Shown here one piece after another: positions 14,084 through 25,759 of a stretch of 64,000 nucleotides of DNA. A program made the translations under genes and the position numbers. This stretch comes from Nymphalis io (Eukaryota; Arthropoda; Insecta; Lepidoptera; Nymphalidae): assembly GCF_905147045.1 (NCBI RefSeq), contig NC_065918.1:13020001-13084000 (forward strand), in the 5' to 3' direction. The notes under the pieces are model-generated. The model was not told the origin of the DNA and did no database searches. It worked only from the letters and a program-made list of their open reading frames with translations. Positions within the stretch are counted from its first letter, which is position 1. Every line of letters begins with the position of its first letter.

Positions 14084-15739
14084 ATATTTAGGATCGTTGC
14101 GCACACAATTAAATGTTCGCGACTAAGGTAAGAGCACATAGTCATAATATTAATATAACGTGTTCATATTAAACAATTACATTGTCTTATACGGACAAAT
14201 ATATTCACAATCGATTATTCTTTCGAAAACACCACAATATCAAATAAATAATACATTAGAACATAAGCTATATATTAACATCGATATAATTGTATTGGAA
14301 AAGTGAAGCGCAATTTATATATTTCGAATGTTGAATTTTTTTTTTTAGAATTGTTTATAATTTTAAATTTAGAATGGAAGCTGTTTACAAATTGTTTTTT
14401 TTTTACAATGTAAAACAATACAAATATATTAAAATGCACGGAAGCGAAGCAATTTGTTCAGCATTTTTTTGTCACAGTTAGATGATCCTATTTCGTAGGC
14501 AAGTAACATACAATAAAACCTAACAAACACTTCATCCAACGACCGTAATTTCATAATAAATATTACATTACACCGATTATATTATCAATTATATTTTTTA
14601 TATTAATAAGTTATTTCACTTACGTTAATGTGATATGTATTTTATTATTAATACGACGTGATCGTTACTCGGGAACGGCTGACCACGAGTTATTAACAAA
14701 TACTCATAAACATTTTAGAAGTCAACAATTAAAAATAGCAATACGCCAATGAGATCTCAAAGACAAGATTTTAAATATAAAAAAAAATTATATACAAAAT
14801 CGTTGTACGAAAACTGTTTCTCGTTTTCATATAACATACTAAGTTCGAATCGAATTCACAAAATTACTTTCAAACAAGTCTTATTGGAGTAAGCACTAAT
14901 AGTTAGTGCACATTGGTGATTTTAATATGAATTCGCATTTTAATTCCATTGATATAATCCATGAATCTTGTCAAACCTAAAAAAATCAGCAATGTGCGTT
15001 AAAATTGGCGTTATTAAAATATAGCCGAAGAGAATTTTTTTTTTTAAATTACTAGAAAAACATTGCCATTTAATTCAAAATGATTAAAATTTGTTACTAT
15101 AAGTTGGATAATTCTACATAACCCATCTCTATATAATTAAAATCGGTAGTAAGCTGGAAATTATCAAATATTTTAACCATAATGAATGAATTTATTTTGA
15201 TATTAATATATTATTTTTGTGTTCTAAAATTAATTTAAGCGGTTTCATATTTGTGATATTATGTGTTCGATTTGTAATTTAATGTATAATTATTCTTACA
15301 AATGTCAATTTTTTTTTTTATGACTATGCTAATTTTGTCCGACGCATCGTATTCTAAACATAATGTATGTCATACATATTATATTCACATTTGAAATTAT
15401 AATTTGGCATCGAGTTATCGTGTCAAGCGTGAACAGCTACTTCATGAATATAATTATATAATACATTCAAAATGCATACAATAATTTATTTTAAATAATA
15501 TAATGTTATCTTTGGCGTGATCGAAATTAATGAAATTTGCGGTTCTACATTTAAATTATATGATATTTTAATATAAAAAATACTCAATATAAACCAAACA
15601 CTTAATTAAACTTTTGCATCTTTAAAATGAAGCGAATTTATTTAAAATAATTATAAACCAACTAACAGTTAAATGGTGCTACAAACTATGAAAACTATTA
15701 CGACCACGGCGCCCACTCACAAACTAGACGAGCTTAATG
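14084..15739. other. AT-rich intergenic stretch, no gene seen
   Basis: Long A/T runs, no coding, RNA or repeat signal that I recognise. Confidence 0.6.
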
Positions 15740-15960
15740 TTGAATACATATTATACTACACGGGTGTGCGCGCAAACACAGGTGCACTCACATAATCCGA
15801 TGTGACGGCAAATCCGACACAACCGGATTGAATTCGAGCGCAAGACGCAACGGTATTACAGGCTTTTAGGGGAACGGGACGAGAATTTCTCGACAGAAAA
15901 CCCAATCTCTATTTATTGGCCGGCGTTTGAATATAGGACCTCGGGGTCTGAAGCTCTTAA
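15740..15960. promoter_or_regulatory. CpG-richer island related to 33668-33780
   Basis: Contains GGTGTGCGCGCAAACACAGG, ACTCACATAATCCGATG and GGCCGGCG beside a CTATTTATTGG motif. About 80 nt of it align by eye with the island at 33668-33780. A GTGAGT on the minus strand at 15791-15786 would be a donor if this were a first exon. Function unknown. Confidence 0.3.
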
Positions 15961-16586
15961 TACATCTGAAGAAGTTTTACTTCAAACACTTCCTTCATAT
16001 TAAAGATGCAATTTTTTTTTATAAAATATCTAAATCAGAATACAGTTCATTTCAATTCTTTTAAAAGTTTTTTAATATAATGTAAAAAACAAAATCTGTT
16101 AATTCCTGAAAACGTTAGACGTGTTTCATAAATACGTAAGCTGTTTAAGATAACTCGAGTAGAAGAATCATCCATGATCCTTTGTTTATAATCATAAACT
16201 TGTAATTATTTAAGACAAATTTAATTGAAATAAACTGTATAAAAACTATATATATATATAATACAAATTATATGTCCAGCAATATACATTTAACATTAAA
16301 ATACCATATCCAACTATATACAAGCACATGAATTTATTCACGAGTCAATACAAAATATAATAATCTTATATATAAAAACAAATAATATTGCGTTTCATTG
16401 AATAAAATTATAAATTAATTTATACAATATGATATAATTTAAATTAATTAATACACTAGTTGCAGTATCGAGAATATATATTACGCATTACAAAATAATG
16501 TTTAGTTACAAATAGACGTATGATATATCTTGTCAAATTATTTAAATTGTGAAATGTCCAAAATTCATTATAATATATATGTCAAC

Positions 16587-16634
<48 letters not shown>

Positions 16635-17299
16635 TTTTGATCGAAATTATTTTAACGACACGATTCCATTTTCACAATTGACTAGACGAAAACAACGAAG
16701 CATACCCAACGTTGAGTTAATTTTATTTTCAATCAAAGCCGTGTCAACCAAATTCTTCGTCTATATAAATATACATAGATATATCAAAAGTAATATATAA
16801 TTTTTTTCAATCAGTCAAAGATACAAATATTATTAAATAAAACATTAATTTTATTACAAATCAATACAACTTCATTTTGTCATATCTTTTGAAATGAAAT
16901 TATTCAAGTAAACATAACCTAAATATACATACGCCATACATATATTTATTAATCATTGTTACGAAAATTTGTATTTCCGATAAATAAATATCATACGTCT
17001 ATTTGCATTATAAACAGTTACTAACAATATATAGGTTACTATTACATTACAATAAAAATAAAAATTAAGGCCCAATCTAAACGACCGATATTTTGAGAGA
17101 TAAATCATTGTAATCTAATAGAAAAAACACTACCGAACATATTTATTACAATCGAGCATTTTTAATTAGGCATACATAGTTCTATGAAATAATATTGCAA
17201 GTATCAAGACAGTTCGATTTGATTACAATATAATACTGCTCAGTTCCACAGCCTGGTTGTAATGTAAGAAAACCAAAATGGATAAACTATATATGTACA
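15961..17299. other. AT-rich stretch downstream of the SOCS6/7-like gene
   Basis: Contains the long AT microsatellite. No gene is seen. Part may be transcribed if the gene uses a distal polyadenylation site. Confidence 0.5.
16588..16632. repeat. Long AT dinucleotide microsatellite
   Basis: About 45 nt of pure TA repeats. The frame 16549-16800, with an alternating Tyr-Ile stretch, is produced by this run and is not a gene. Confidence 0.95.
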
Positions 17300-18108
17300 G
17301 ACGGCATACGCAACGTTTATTTATACAAATATAAGTATACTATTAATATATGAATAAGCGTAAAACTAAATTTATAATAAGATGAGAACAAATCATTTCA
17401 AAAACAAGTGATATCATCTATGACGAATGTATAGTCAACAAAATTTCCTTTCAATCAACGTAAGAAGATACTTGTAAAATATTCCGTCTGTTTTTAATTG
17501 GTTAAAATGAAACAATTTTAACGTTTCAATGAGGTCACTATCTTAAACCACTCAGTAATATGAAACTTAAATGAATGACGGTAATAAAGGCCGGTTCCTA
17601 TATTAATATAAATGAAATCGACCAGATATCGCCGACCGCAGAACGTAGTGGTCCACGATGATTTAATGATGACAAATAGTACAAATAATTAGCAATTACA
17701 AGCAAAAATGATTCGGTTATTAATATAGGAACCGTACATAAGCCATAGAGAATATATATTGGACGTATCATGAATGCAGATCTACAACTAAGACCATAGC
17801 CATAGCAATTGATAGAGTTACTGGGAGGGGGACAGATTTTGATCACTCGCTCGACCAAACATAATCACAGTTCGATGAGTGAACCTCAAAATCCAATTTG
17901 AGCATGAAGATATAACAAGATCGAATTGTTGAAAGTGTCAGAAAAGACCAAGGTCTTTAAGGCGCTTACATTATAATAGATGTATGATTTTAAATAAGCG
18001 ATTCATTCAAATTGAGGGGTGAGCTAAGCCCACTTGTCCTCATCACTTTGCTATGCCTATGACAAAGACTCGTTTCATTTACATAGGAGTCACCGGTCAA
18101 GCATTTAC
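17300..18108 (-). other. Presumed 3' UTR of the SOCS6/7-like gene
   Basis: The sequence directly after the stop codon has no other supported gene. The first canonical minus-strand AATAAA I find is at 17321-17316, with ATTAAA variants nearer the stop (around 17665 and 17492). The UTR end is therefore uncertain. The stretch contains a 16-bp inverted repeat (17592-17607 with 17719-17734). An 86-codon minus-strand frame at 17598-17858 lacks any recognisable motif and is regarded as chance. Confidence 0.4.
17592..17734. repeat. 16-bp inverted repeat in the presumed 3' UTR
   Basis: CGGTTCCTATATTAAT at 17592-17607 is the exact reverse complement of 17719-17734, with 111 nt between. If transcribed, the arms could pair. 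It could also be the termini of a tiny inserted element, but no target duplication is seen. Confidence 0.7.
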
Positions 18109-18226
18109 TTAAATCTCAGCTAGAAGCTCCGAATAGTAGTGGGTGGCGCTCAGGTAATCTAAGAGTCGTCTGGGGAGCGGCAGGCTGCTAATCAGATCAC
18201 GCCGCACGTACTTTAGAATAACAAAC
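18109..18226 (-). CDS. SOCS7: SOCS6/7-like protein, terminal exon with SOCS box and stop
   Basis: The exon supplies the last base of the split Arg codon, then 38 residues and a TAA stop at 18111-18109. The protein reads RFVILKYVRRDLISS, then LPLPRRLLDYL, then a short tail ending SELLAEI. Together with SLQHMC of the preceding exon this gives a full BC box and a Cul5-type LPLP box, so the protein should assemble an elongin B/C-Cullin5 ubiquitin ligase. The acceptor is a TTTCAG directly above 18226. Phase 2 matches the donor 25.5 kb upstream. Joining all four exons gives 456 residues in the window. Exon identity is firm because motif, phase and splice sites agree. Expression data would be needed only to exclude extra small exons in the long intron. 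Confidence 0.93.
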
Positions 18227-19699
18227 CTGAAACAATTTAAGTATTCACATTTTAATATGCTCAAACATTCAACATACTCATATATATATTTTATAAAAAA
18301 TGTTGTTTATATCATAAATTAATCACGTATATCATAAATTTACTTTGTCCGTGGTTAGATTCGCGTGTAATTAGAATACGATTTTTAGAGTTTTTAGAAA
18401 CTAGAAGTAGAATTTATAATAATGCCGTATTTAATTAAATCCATTGAGTTTCTTCTTCGAGTGCCACTCCGACTAGCGAAGTTTGACAGTTTTGTCGTTA
18501 TTGAGTTTCGTATCCCCCCAAATCGCTAGCATCTATGTATATATGAGATATATCTATCTCATAAGGAAGTAAAGTATCAATGGTTTGTTCAAAATTAGGA
18601 GAAAACTTAAATCGATATAGCCGTCGTCTCCTGCTGAGCTTCTATGGCTTAACGGTTGTTTAATATGATTACTACATGGGAAGACGTAGTTTGAATATGG
18701 ACATGGTCTAATACAAAGTTGTATGATAAATTAAAACTGAGGCGTAAGCTACATTCTCAATTACAGTCTCAACAATATAGCATAAAAATAAAACTATTTT
18801 TGGTCGTTGTTAAGCTTACGCTTGTCCGCAATGATACCTGATTGATGGTAAATACTGAAGCAATCTAAGATAGAACGCGCTTTCCCAAGTAGTAGTAGTA
18901 GTACTTTTTAACCCGTGAACATCGTAACAGCTGCCTTTTTTGTGCTCAAAGCATCCGTCAATTCTATCAGCAGTTGTAGCAAAGTAATTCCTAAATTGTC
19001 TCGCTTATGGCCAACTCTAATTTTACCTACCCTATCATTTTGCTCGAGATGCTATCAACATAGAACATCCTATGCCACTGTCACTTGAACATTTCCTCTT
19101 AGGTTGCCCGTAATAACAGATTCGCGTTATCGTTAAAGAGCGATAACGTTTCCTTTTGTGACATCTTTTATTTTGTTTTTTCTAAGTGAACAGGGTGTTA
19201 TTAATATTATGTCGAACCTTAATAAATGATATACGAGCGAGCGACTTATGGTAATCGTGCTGTATGCCATAATCCTAAATCCACTGGCACATATTTCTAT
19301 CGAGCTAAGATAATTAAATTAGTCGTCGCAATAAAGTTAAAACAAATATATTAAACAATAAACGCAATCTATTGATGTTAATAAAGCAGCTACTGTTATA
19401 ATCAGTACATTGTTACGAGTTAATATCAAAAACAATGGATGTATGATTGCATGAAAAAAAATATAAAATAGAACAGCGAGTGAGTGTCCATATTATGATG
19501 AATAATTCCGTGTACCGGATATTCAAACGTGATGTTCAATTTAAAATCTCATTAAAATCCGTTCTGCAATTCTCTCGACTTATTACCGTCCATATGAAAA
19601 GCTTTTATCGACTTTTAACTAAGTCTATTACATTAAATTACATTACAAGTTGTATAAAACTCTAATTTCACTCAATTTTGTATAATAATAATTTATATA

Positions 19700-19985
19700 A
19701 TTGGTGGTAGGGCTTTGTGCAAGCTCGTCTGGGTAGGTACCACCCACTCATCAGATATTCTACCGCAAAACAGCAATACTTGATATTGTTGTGTTCCGGT
19801 TTGAAGGGTGAGTGAGCCAGTGTAATTACAGGCGCAAGGGACATAAAATCTTAGTTCCCAAGGTTGGTGGCGCATTGGCTATAAGCGATGGTTGACATTT
19901 CTTACAATGCCAATGTCTATGGTTGGTGACCATTACCATAAGGTGGTTCATATGCTCGTCCACCTTCCTATTCTATAAAAATATA
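19700..19985 (+). repeat. Unclassified lepidopteran dispersed repeat, full copy
   Basis: About 285 bp from GTGGTAGGGCTTTGTGCAAG to ATGCTCGTCCACCTTCC plus an A/T-rich tail. It is closely related, in opposite orientation, to 62246-62537. The antisense frame 19875-19693 (RHQPWELRFYVPCACNYTGS) is part of the repeat and is not a host gene. I have no firm family name. The A/T-rich tail is compatible with a non-autonomous retroelement. Confidence 0.82.
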
Positions 19986-20026
19986 TAAAGCGTTCTGAAA
20001 CTACTTTTTTTATAACAATTACAAAT

Positions 20027-20106
20027 ATACGTATTTAACTTATTTCAATAAGGTTTGGTGGAAAAACCAAACCTCCAAACCTTATTGAAATAAGTTAAAT
20101 ACGTAT
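20027..20106. repeat. Perfect inverted repeat, 32-bp arms, 16-bp loop
   Basis: The left arm 20027-20058 is the exact reverse complement of the right arm 20075-20106. The loop is TGGAAAAACCAAACCT, whose end can also pair with the arm tip (GGTTTGG with CCAAACC). It lies between the dispersed repeat ending near 19985 and a SINE fragment starting at 20121. Confidence 0.95.
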
Positions 20107-20120
20107 ACATAAGTTAAATA

Positions 20121-20230
20121 CACCAACCCGCATTGGAGCAGCTTGGTGGAATAAGCTCCAAACCTTCTCCTCAAAAAGAGGAGAGGAGGCCTTTAGCCCA
20201 GCAGTGGGACATTCACAGGCTGTTACGGAA
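20121..20230 (+). mobile_element. SINE 3' fragment
   Basis: Matches the tail of the SINE family (CACCAACCCGCATTGGAGCA, CTCCAAACCTTCTCCTC, CCCAGCAGTGGGACATTCAC). The tRNA-like head is missing. It directly follows the perfect inverted repeat at 20027-20106. Confidence 0.82.
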
Positions 20231-21010
20231 TAAGGTTTTGGTTTTGTCTATTTAAGAATATTAAATTGCTATTTCGTTACATTGAAAATCTAAAAAAAAA
20301 TCACTATCATAATTACATATAAGAAATTAACGTGGAAACATTATTATCATTTCATTTATAATTTTCTAAATGGATGCCTATTTTATAAAAAAAATGTTAT
20401 TTCAGCATGAATAGTTCTAAAAGTGCTCTCAAACAAATCAATTTCATCGTTATAAAAAACAATTCAATGAATCGGAATAGAATCACACTTGTAGATATAG
20501 AGGGATAGATCTTTTTATGAAAATAATTTGCAGTCTGTTAATAATAATATGAACCTATAACCTATAAGGAGACCGTGCGTGTCTATCGGAAGTGTGTTAC
20601 TTATGGAACCAACCTTAATTGAGTTCTGCAGGTTAACGTGATAGAGCGAACGAGTAAGCTAAAAATTAAGGATCTTGTTTTGAAGTTAACTGAATTGTGT
20701 CAGCGTTTGCGACAACATTTTAATGTTAAAAAGAACAGATAAATGGTTACCAGGGTAAAACGACAGTGAAAACTCTTTAAAACCATAGGTGGAAAATTAA
20801 TACAATAGAAATGCAAGCTTATTTACTTTATACTAGGTACTCAAGTAAAAACCGATTGCATTAGTGTTTTAGCGAATTATGTGCGAAAGGGATAGAAATA
20901 GTTATCTTTAATTTCCAAGGAATCGTCGTTAGAACGCCATAAAGAGAAACTGTACCTGGGCACAATTAAAATGAACTGAAATATATAGTGAAGCAAAAAA
21001 AGTTTGACTA

Positions 21011-22255
21011 TTAGGTTCTTACATACGAAATAAGCGTTTTGTCGTACTGACCACTTTGATCTGAAATATCTCGTTTTTGGTTAAGAATTCCAAATTCAAA
21101 TTTATAAATTCATTTAGCTGGTACATTTGAGTTTTGAAAACAGTCATTCATTTGTTTTTTCCTCATTATTTTTTTCTTTAAAATATCGGTATATTTATGA
21201 GTACGAGCTCTACCGTGGCACCAGTGCTGCAGAAACAGCTCGAAGGATTAATGGTGTATACGGCGCTGGTGTCACCAAAGAAAGCATGGTACGTTTTTGG
21301 TTTCAACGTTTTTGTTCTGGAAATTTAGTCCTTCAGAACCAACCCCGTGGACGGCCGGAGACCAAAGTGGAAAATGAAGAATTAAAGGCTGTTGTGGAAG
21401 CGGATCCATCACAAAGCACTTCAGAGATAGCTGTAGACTTCAGGGTAAGTGATGAAACTGTATTAATCTACTTTAAGCAAATCGGAAAAGTAAAAAAACT
21501 TGAACGAAGTGGACCTCATGAATTGAGTGAATCGAACTTGCAAACACGCGTCGATTGCCGTGTTACTTTGCTCAACCGACACAATAATGAAGGGATTTTA
21601 AATCGAATCATTACTTGTGATGAAAAGTGGATACTGTACGATAATCGGAAGCGCTCGTCGCAATGGCCGAATCCTGCAGACCCAGCCAATTCTGCCCTAA
21701 ACGAAAATTGACTCAGAAAAAGTTACTTGTGAGTGTTTGGTGGACTAGCGCCGGTGTCGTTCTCTACAGCTTTCTAAAATCTAGCTAAACGATTACGGCA
21801 GATATCTATTGTCAGCAACTATAAACCATGAAGGAAAAACTAGCTGTTAAACAACTAAAAAAGATTGGTCAATCGCTCTTGGCCACTGCTGCTTCAAGAC
21901 AACGCAAGACCACACACTGCACAACAAACAACCACTAAGTTAGATGAGCTACAATTACTCCCCGTACCTTGCTCCAACAGTTTACCATATTTTCCGGAAT
22001 TTGGACAACTTCTTACAAGGAAAAAAATTCAACTCCAATGCGGCCGTCCAAACCGCCTTCAAAGAGTTTATTGATTTTTTAGTTTTTGCCCCCATGGTTT
22101 TTTTAGTAAAGGGATCAATAACCTCTACCTAGGAAATGGCAATAGTGCATAGCTAACAACGGTGCATACTTTGTTTAATTAAATATATTAGACAAAAAAA
22201 AATTGACTTTATATTCCTCCCATACAAAACGCCAATTTCATATGTAAAGACCTAA
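21011..22255 (+). mobile_element. Mariner-like DNA transposon, copy 1 (defective)
   Basis: The element is 1245 bp with imperfect terminal inverted repeats of about 30 bp. It starts TTAGGTTCTTACATACGAAA and ends with the complement of TTAGGTCTTTACATATGAAA. TA dinucleotides on both sides (21009-21010 and 22256-22257) are the target-site duplication typical of Tc1/mariner. It is inserted in the sense opposite to the host gene. The transposase inside is broken (separate entry). Confidence 0.93.
21180..22178 (+). pseudogene. Mariner transposase remnant, copy 1
   Basis: The reading frame shows the mariner N-terminal helix-turn-helix region (YRGTSAAETARRINGVYG, VRFWFQRF), GRPETKVENEELKAVVEADP, the KQIGKVKKLERSGPHEL linker and the first catalytic Asp in TCDEKWILYDNR. 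A second Asp lies in LLLQDNARPH in a later frame. Compared by eye with the other two copies it lacks about 30 bp that include the start codon, has a 1-nt deletion near 21688 that ends the frame at 21711, and has a further deletion of about 19 nt near 21955. The third catalytic Asp codon (in the PTDYH motif of the family) reads GTT, Val. The protein is certainly inactive. Confidence 0.9.
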
Positions 22256-23263
22256 TATTATTATTGTTCATATAGCGATAACTTTTATTGACAGCTTAAT
22301 TTTTTTCTGTTTCATACCAAAAGTTACACTCTGTTTAGTGAACTATAAGTCAGCAGGTCTCGATAGTGTTGGATATTTGGACCACTTTTGGAGCTTCTCC
22401 TTTGTAAAAATTGAATAATATTTAATGAAAATAGAAATTTCTATGTTCAGAATCAAAAGTTGTGTTCTCCGCCGTACCCATCAATCTGCGTCGTGTATTC
22501 GTCCACATTCTTTTTGACTAAAAGCAATATACACTTACAAGATATAAGTTGATTTAGGAACTCAATTATATTTATCGAGTTTAATTTGTATAAAACCAGA
22601 ACGTTCCCCAATGTATTGTTGTTTCCTAATGTTATTTTGTATACCGCCTCTCTTTTGTTTTGCTTTTTTATCGTTATATTAAAATATTAAACTGTGCTAA
22701 ATTTTCTAGATTCAACTGATGACGAGCTTGTTTTAGAGCATGCAGTCTGTTATATGGAACGTGTAACGTTGTCATTCATATGTCACGTCAAAATGTAGTT
22801 TTGGAGTCTAGATAAATAATAGACGTGACTAGCGGAACATTTTCATTTTTGTCATTCTTTATTCCGCGTTAGTTGAGCGCAGTCAGCGACGTAATAAAAG
22901 AAAAAAAAAGTACATTGTCGATTTAATTAATTTTTTGTTCGTTATAAATTTTCAGAAAAATACAGAGTATCAAAAATCATATTGTTATTGAGAAATATGT
23001 TCGTTCGTTTAAGAAATATATTTGGTTTGCGAATTCTGAAATTTCTAATCAAACTTAACGAGGCACCGCAAAAACAAATCATGCTGGGCGATGATTTCTA
23101 ATAAATATTACGATGAAGACAAACCCCGATCACGTCAATTTTATTTAATTAAAAACTAGCATTGGCAGCGGAAAGACAAACAAACAGGCGGACGTTTATT
23201 ATTAAGCGCAAGCTTTCGAAGTAGTTAAATAAAGTACACTAATAAATAAATAAATAAATAATA
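22256..23263. other. Non-coding spacer between mariner copies 1 and 2
   Basis: About 1 kb of AT-rich intronic sequence with no gene signal. It ends in a short AATA tandem run (about 23240-23261) next to the TA target of copy 2. Confidence 0.6.
23240..23261. repeat. (AATA)n tandem repeat next to mariner copy 2
   Basis: Five AATA units directly left of the TA target of the transposon at 23264. Confidence 0.85.
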
Positions 23264-24483
23264 TTAGGTCCTTACATATGAAATTAGCGTTTTGTCGTAC
23301 TGACCACTTTGATCTGAAATATCTTCTCTTTGGTTAAGAATTCCAAATTCAAATTTATAAATTCATTTAGCTGGTACAATTGAGTTTTGAAAACAGTCAT
23401 TCATTTGTTTTTTCCTCATTATATTTTTCTTTGGCGTCGCTTTTTACCGCACAATAGAAATCATGTAATATCGGTATATTTACGAGTACGAGTTCTACCG
23501 TGGCACCAGTGCTGCAGAAACAGCTCAAAGGATTAATGATGTGTACGGCGCTGGTGTCGCAAAAGAACGCACGGTTCGTTTTCGGTTTCAACGTTTTTGT
23601 CCTGGAAATTTCGACCTTTAAAACCAACCCAGTGGACGTGCGGAGACCAAAGTGGAAAATGAAGAATTAAAGGCTATTGTGGAAGCGGATCCATCACAAA
23701 GCACTTCAGAGAAAGTAAAAAAACTTGAACGATGGGTACCTCATGAATTGAATGAATCGAACTTGCAAACACGCGTCGACTGCTGTCTTACTTTGCTCAA
23801 CCGACACAATAATGAAGGGATTTTAAATCATTACTTGTGATGAAAAGTGGATACTGTACGATAATCGGAAGCGCTCGTTGCAATGGCTGAATCCTGGAGA
23901 CCCAGACAAATCCTGCTCTAGACGAAAATTGACTCAGAAAAATTACTTGTGAGTGTCTGGTGGACTAGCGCCGGTGTGGTTCACTACAGCTTTCTAAAAT
24001 CTAGCCAAACGATTACGGAAGATATCTATTGTCAGCAACTATACACCATGAAGAAAAAACTAGCTGCTACACAACAGAAATTGGTAAATCGCTCTAGGCC
24101 ACTGCTGCTTCAAGACAACGCAAGACCACACCTGCACAACAAACAACCACGTTAGATGAGCTACAATTGGAATGTCTGCGACATCCACCGTATTCCCCGG
24201 ATCTTGCTCCAACAGTTTTTCCGGAATTCGGACAAATTCTTACAAGGAAAAAAAAATCAACTCCAATGCGGCAGTCCAAACCGCCTTCGAAGAGTTTAAT
24301 TGATTTCTTTAGTTTTAGCCCTCATGGTTTTTTTTAGTAAAGGGATCAATGAACTACCTATGAAATGGCAAAAGTGCATAGATAACAGCGGTGCATACTT
24401 TGATTAGTTAAATATATTTAATAAAAAAAATTGACTTTATATTCCTCCCGTACAAAACGCCAATTTCATATGTAAGGACCTAA
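23264..24483 (+). mobile_element. Mariner-like DNA transposon, copy 2 (defective)
   Basis: The element is 1220 bp. It begins TTAGGTCCTTACATATGAAA and ends with the inverted copy of the same 20 bp, giving the best-preserved terminal repeats of the three copies (about 32 bp with one or two differences). It is flanked by TA at 23262-23263 and 24484-24485. It has the same orientation and family as copies 1 and 3. Its own TA duplication shows a separate insertion event rather than a segmental duplication. Confidence 0.94.
23464..24407 (+). pseudogene. Mariner transposase remnant, copy 2
   Basis: Matches the transposases of copies 1 and 3 through YIYEYEFYRGTSAAETAQR, VENEELKAIVEADPSQSTSE, the PHELNESNLQTRVDC block, DEKWILYDNR, SVWWTSAGVVHYSFLKS, QDNARPH and a C-terminal KWQKCIDNSGAYFD. 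The start codon position is ATA where copy 3 has ATG, and another ATG nearby is followed at once by TAA. It carries several frameshifts (after DLQ near 23622, near 23710 where a segment is missing, and in the QDNARPH region near 24130). The third catalytic Asp position again reads GTT before a 7-nt deletion. Confidence 0.88.
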
Positions 24484-25759
24484 TAATACAATTTCATAAG
24501 AAGCCTCACTAGAGGAGAACCTAAGTTGTAAGGCTATCAGTGTATAAATTAAAAACATTATAAAATGTTAACTTAATTTATTCATTTGGTTTGAACATAC
24601 GTTTTATAAATAACTGCATTCAAATTGAGCTTACAAAATGATTTCAGCCTATTCTCACAGTTATTTAATCAATGTTTATTACGAAATACGTCCAACCAAA
24701 GGGTTAAATGCCTCTCAACATTTAACAAATATTTTAATTGTTTCAATTTTCAGGTCGAAAATTGGAAGTATAATTAATTTTCATTTCAGGGTAGGTATTG
24801 ATTTCACTAACTCTAATTAATGTCTGATAAAATTTTAACATATTAATTTTATCATAAAAATTAAATCAATCACAAAATAATACATTTTAAATTACGTAAT
24901 TCAAGTATTTTTAAAGAACAGTATCAGTAAGGACATTACACTTGGACATTTAAGTGAAAAAGTATCTTTTATTTTTTATTAAGTTAGTAGTAAATACCAG
25001 CCGTTTCAGTTTTAGTTCAAGGTAGTCCGATCCCATCTCGATTTAATTGGTATTCGACATTATGTTTTTATTAAAGCTGACGGTACTTTAGGCTAGCGAT
25101 AAGAATTCGTATATTTCGTGGATGCGATTAAGAAAATAGTGGCATACCGCTATTTATTTCTGTTTTACAAACAGTGTAACTCTATAAATTTTAATTTTTC
25201 AATATTTTAATTTTTATTAAAATATTGTATTTATTTTACCTAATCTAACCGGTTTTATAAAATAAATTACGGTTATCGAATCGGCAATCATTATTTCGAC
25301 ATTTATTATCTATGCATAAATTACATTCAATAATCATTATGTCACGTGGTTCAATATTTATTTTTATCAATTTCTTTATATTTTATTCAAAAACTGAACA
25401 TAGATTTTGTCAATGTACTAGGTTCCTGGTTCCTGGGTCGAATCCTAATGTGATTTGAATTGCTTGAAAGCCCTGTTTCATTAATTTAAATATAGGTCTT
25501 GATTTCTAATATTATTTTATTGCTAATTAAGCAATAATTTTCCATATATTGACACTTTAAATGTTAACTTTAATAACCTGTCTAGGTTATAACTTATTTT
25601 TCTTTGTACCTGTGTCTTTGTATTCTTAGGACCTTTTTAGTGTTTATGCAAGATAGGTAATAAGTTGTTTTGTTTATATAACAAAGATATAAAATTAAAG
25701 AAAAATAAAAACTCCCTGTGTTTATTTTTTTTTAATTTTATATATACTTTGTATATTGC

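Noticed and set aside
16549..16800. Small protein with an alternating Tyr-Ile stretch
   Set aside because: The frame is produced by the AT dinucleotide microsatellite.
17598..17858. 86-residue minus-strand protein after the SOCS stop
   Set aside because: It lies in the presumed 3' UTR of the same strand and contains no motif.
20027..20106. microRNA precursor
   Set aside because: Complete pairing over 32 bp without bulges and its place between repeat fragments are atypical of an animal miRNA gene. No known mature sequence is seen.
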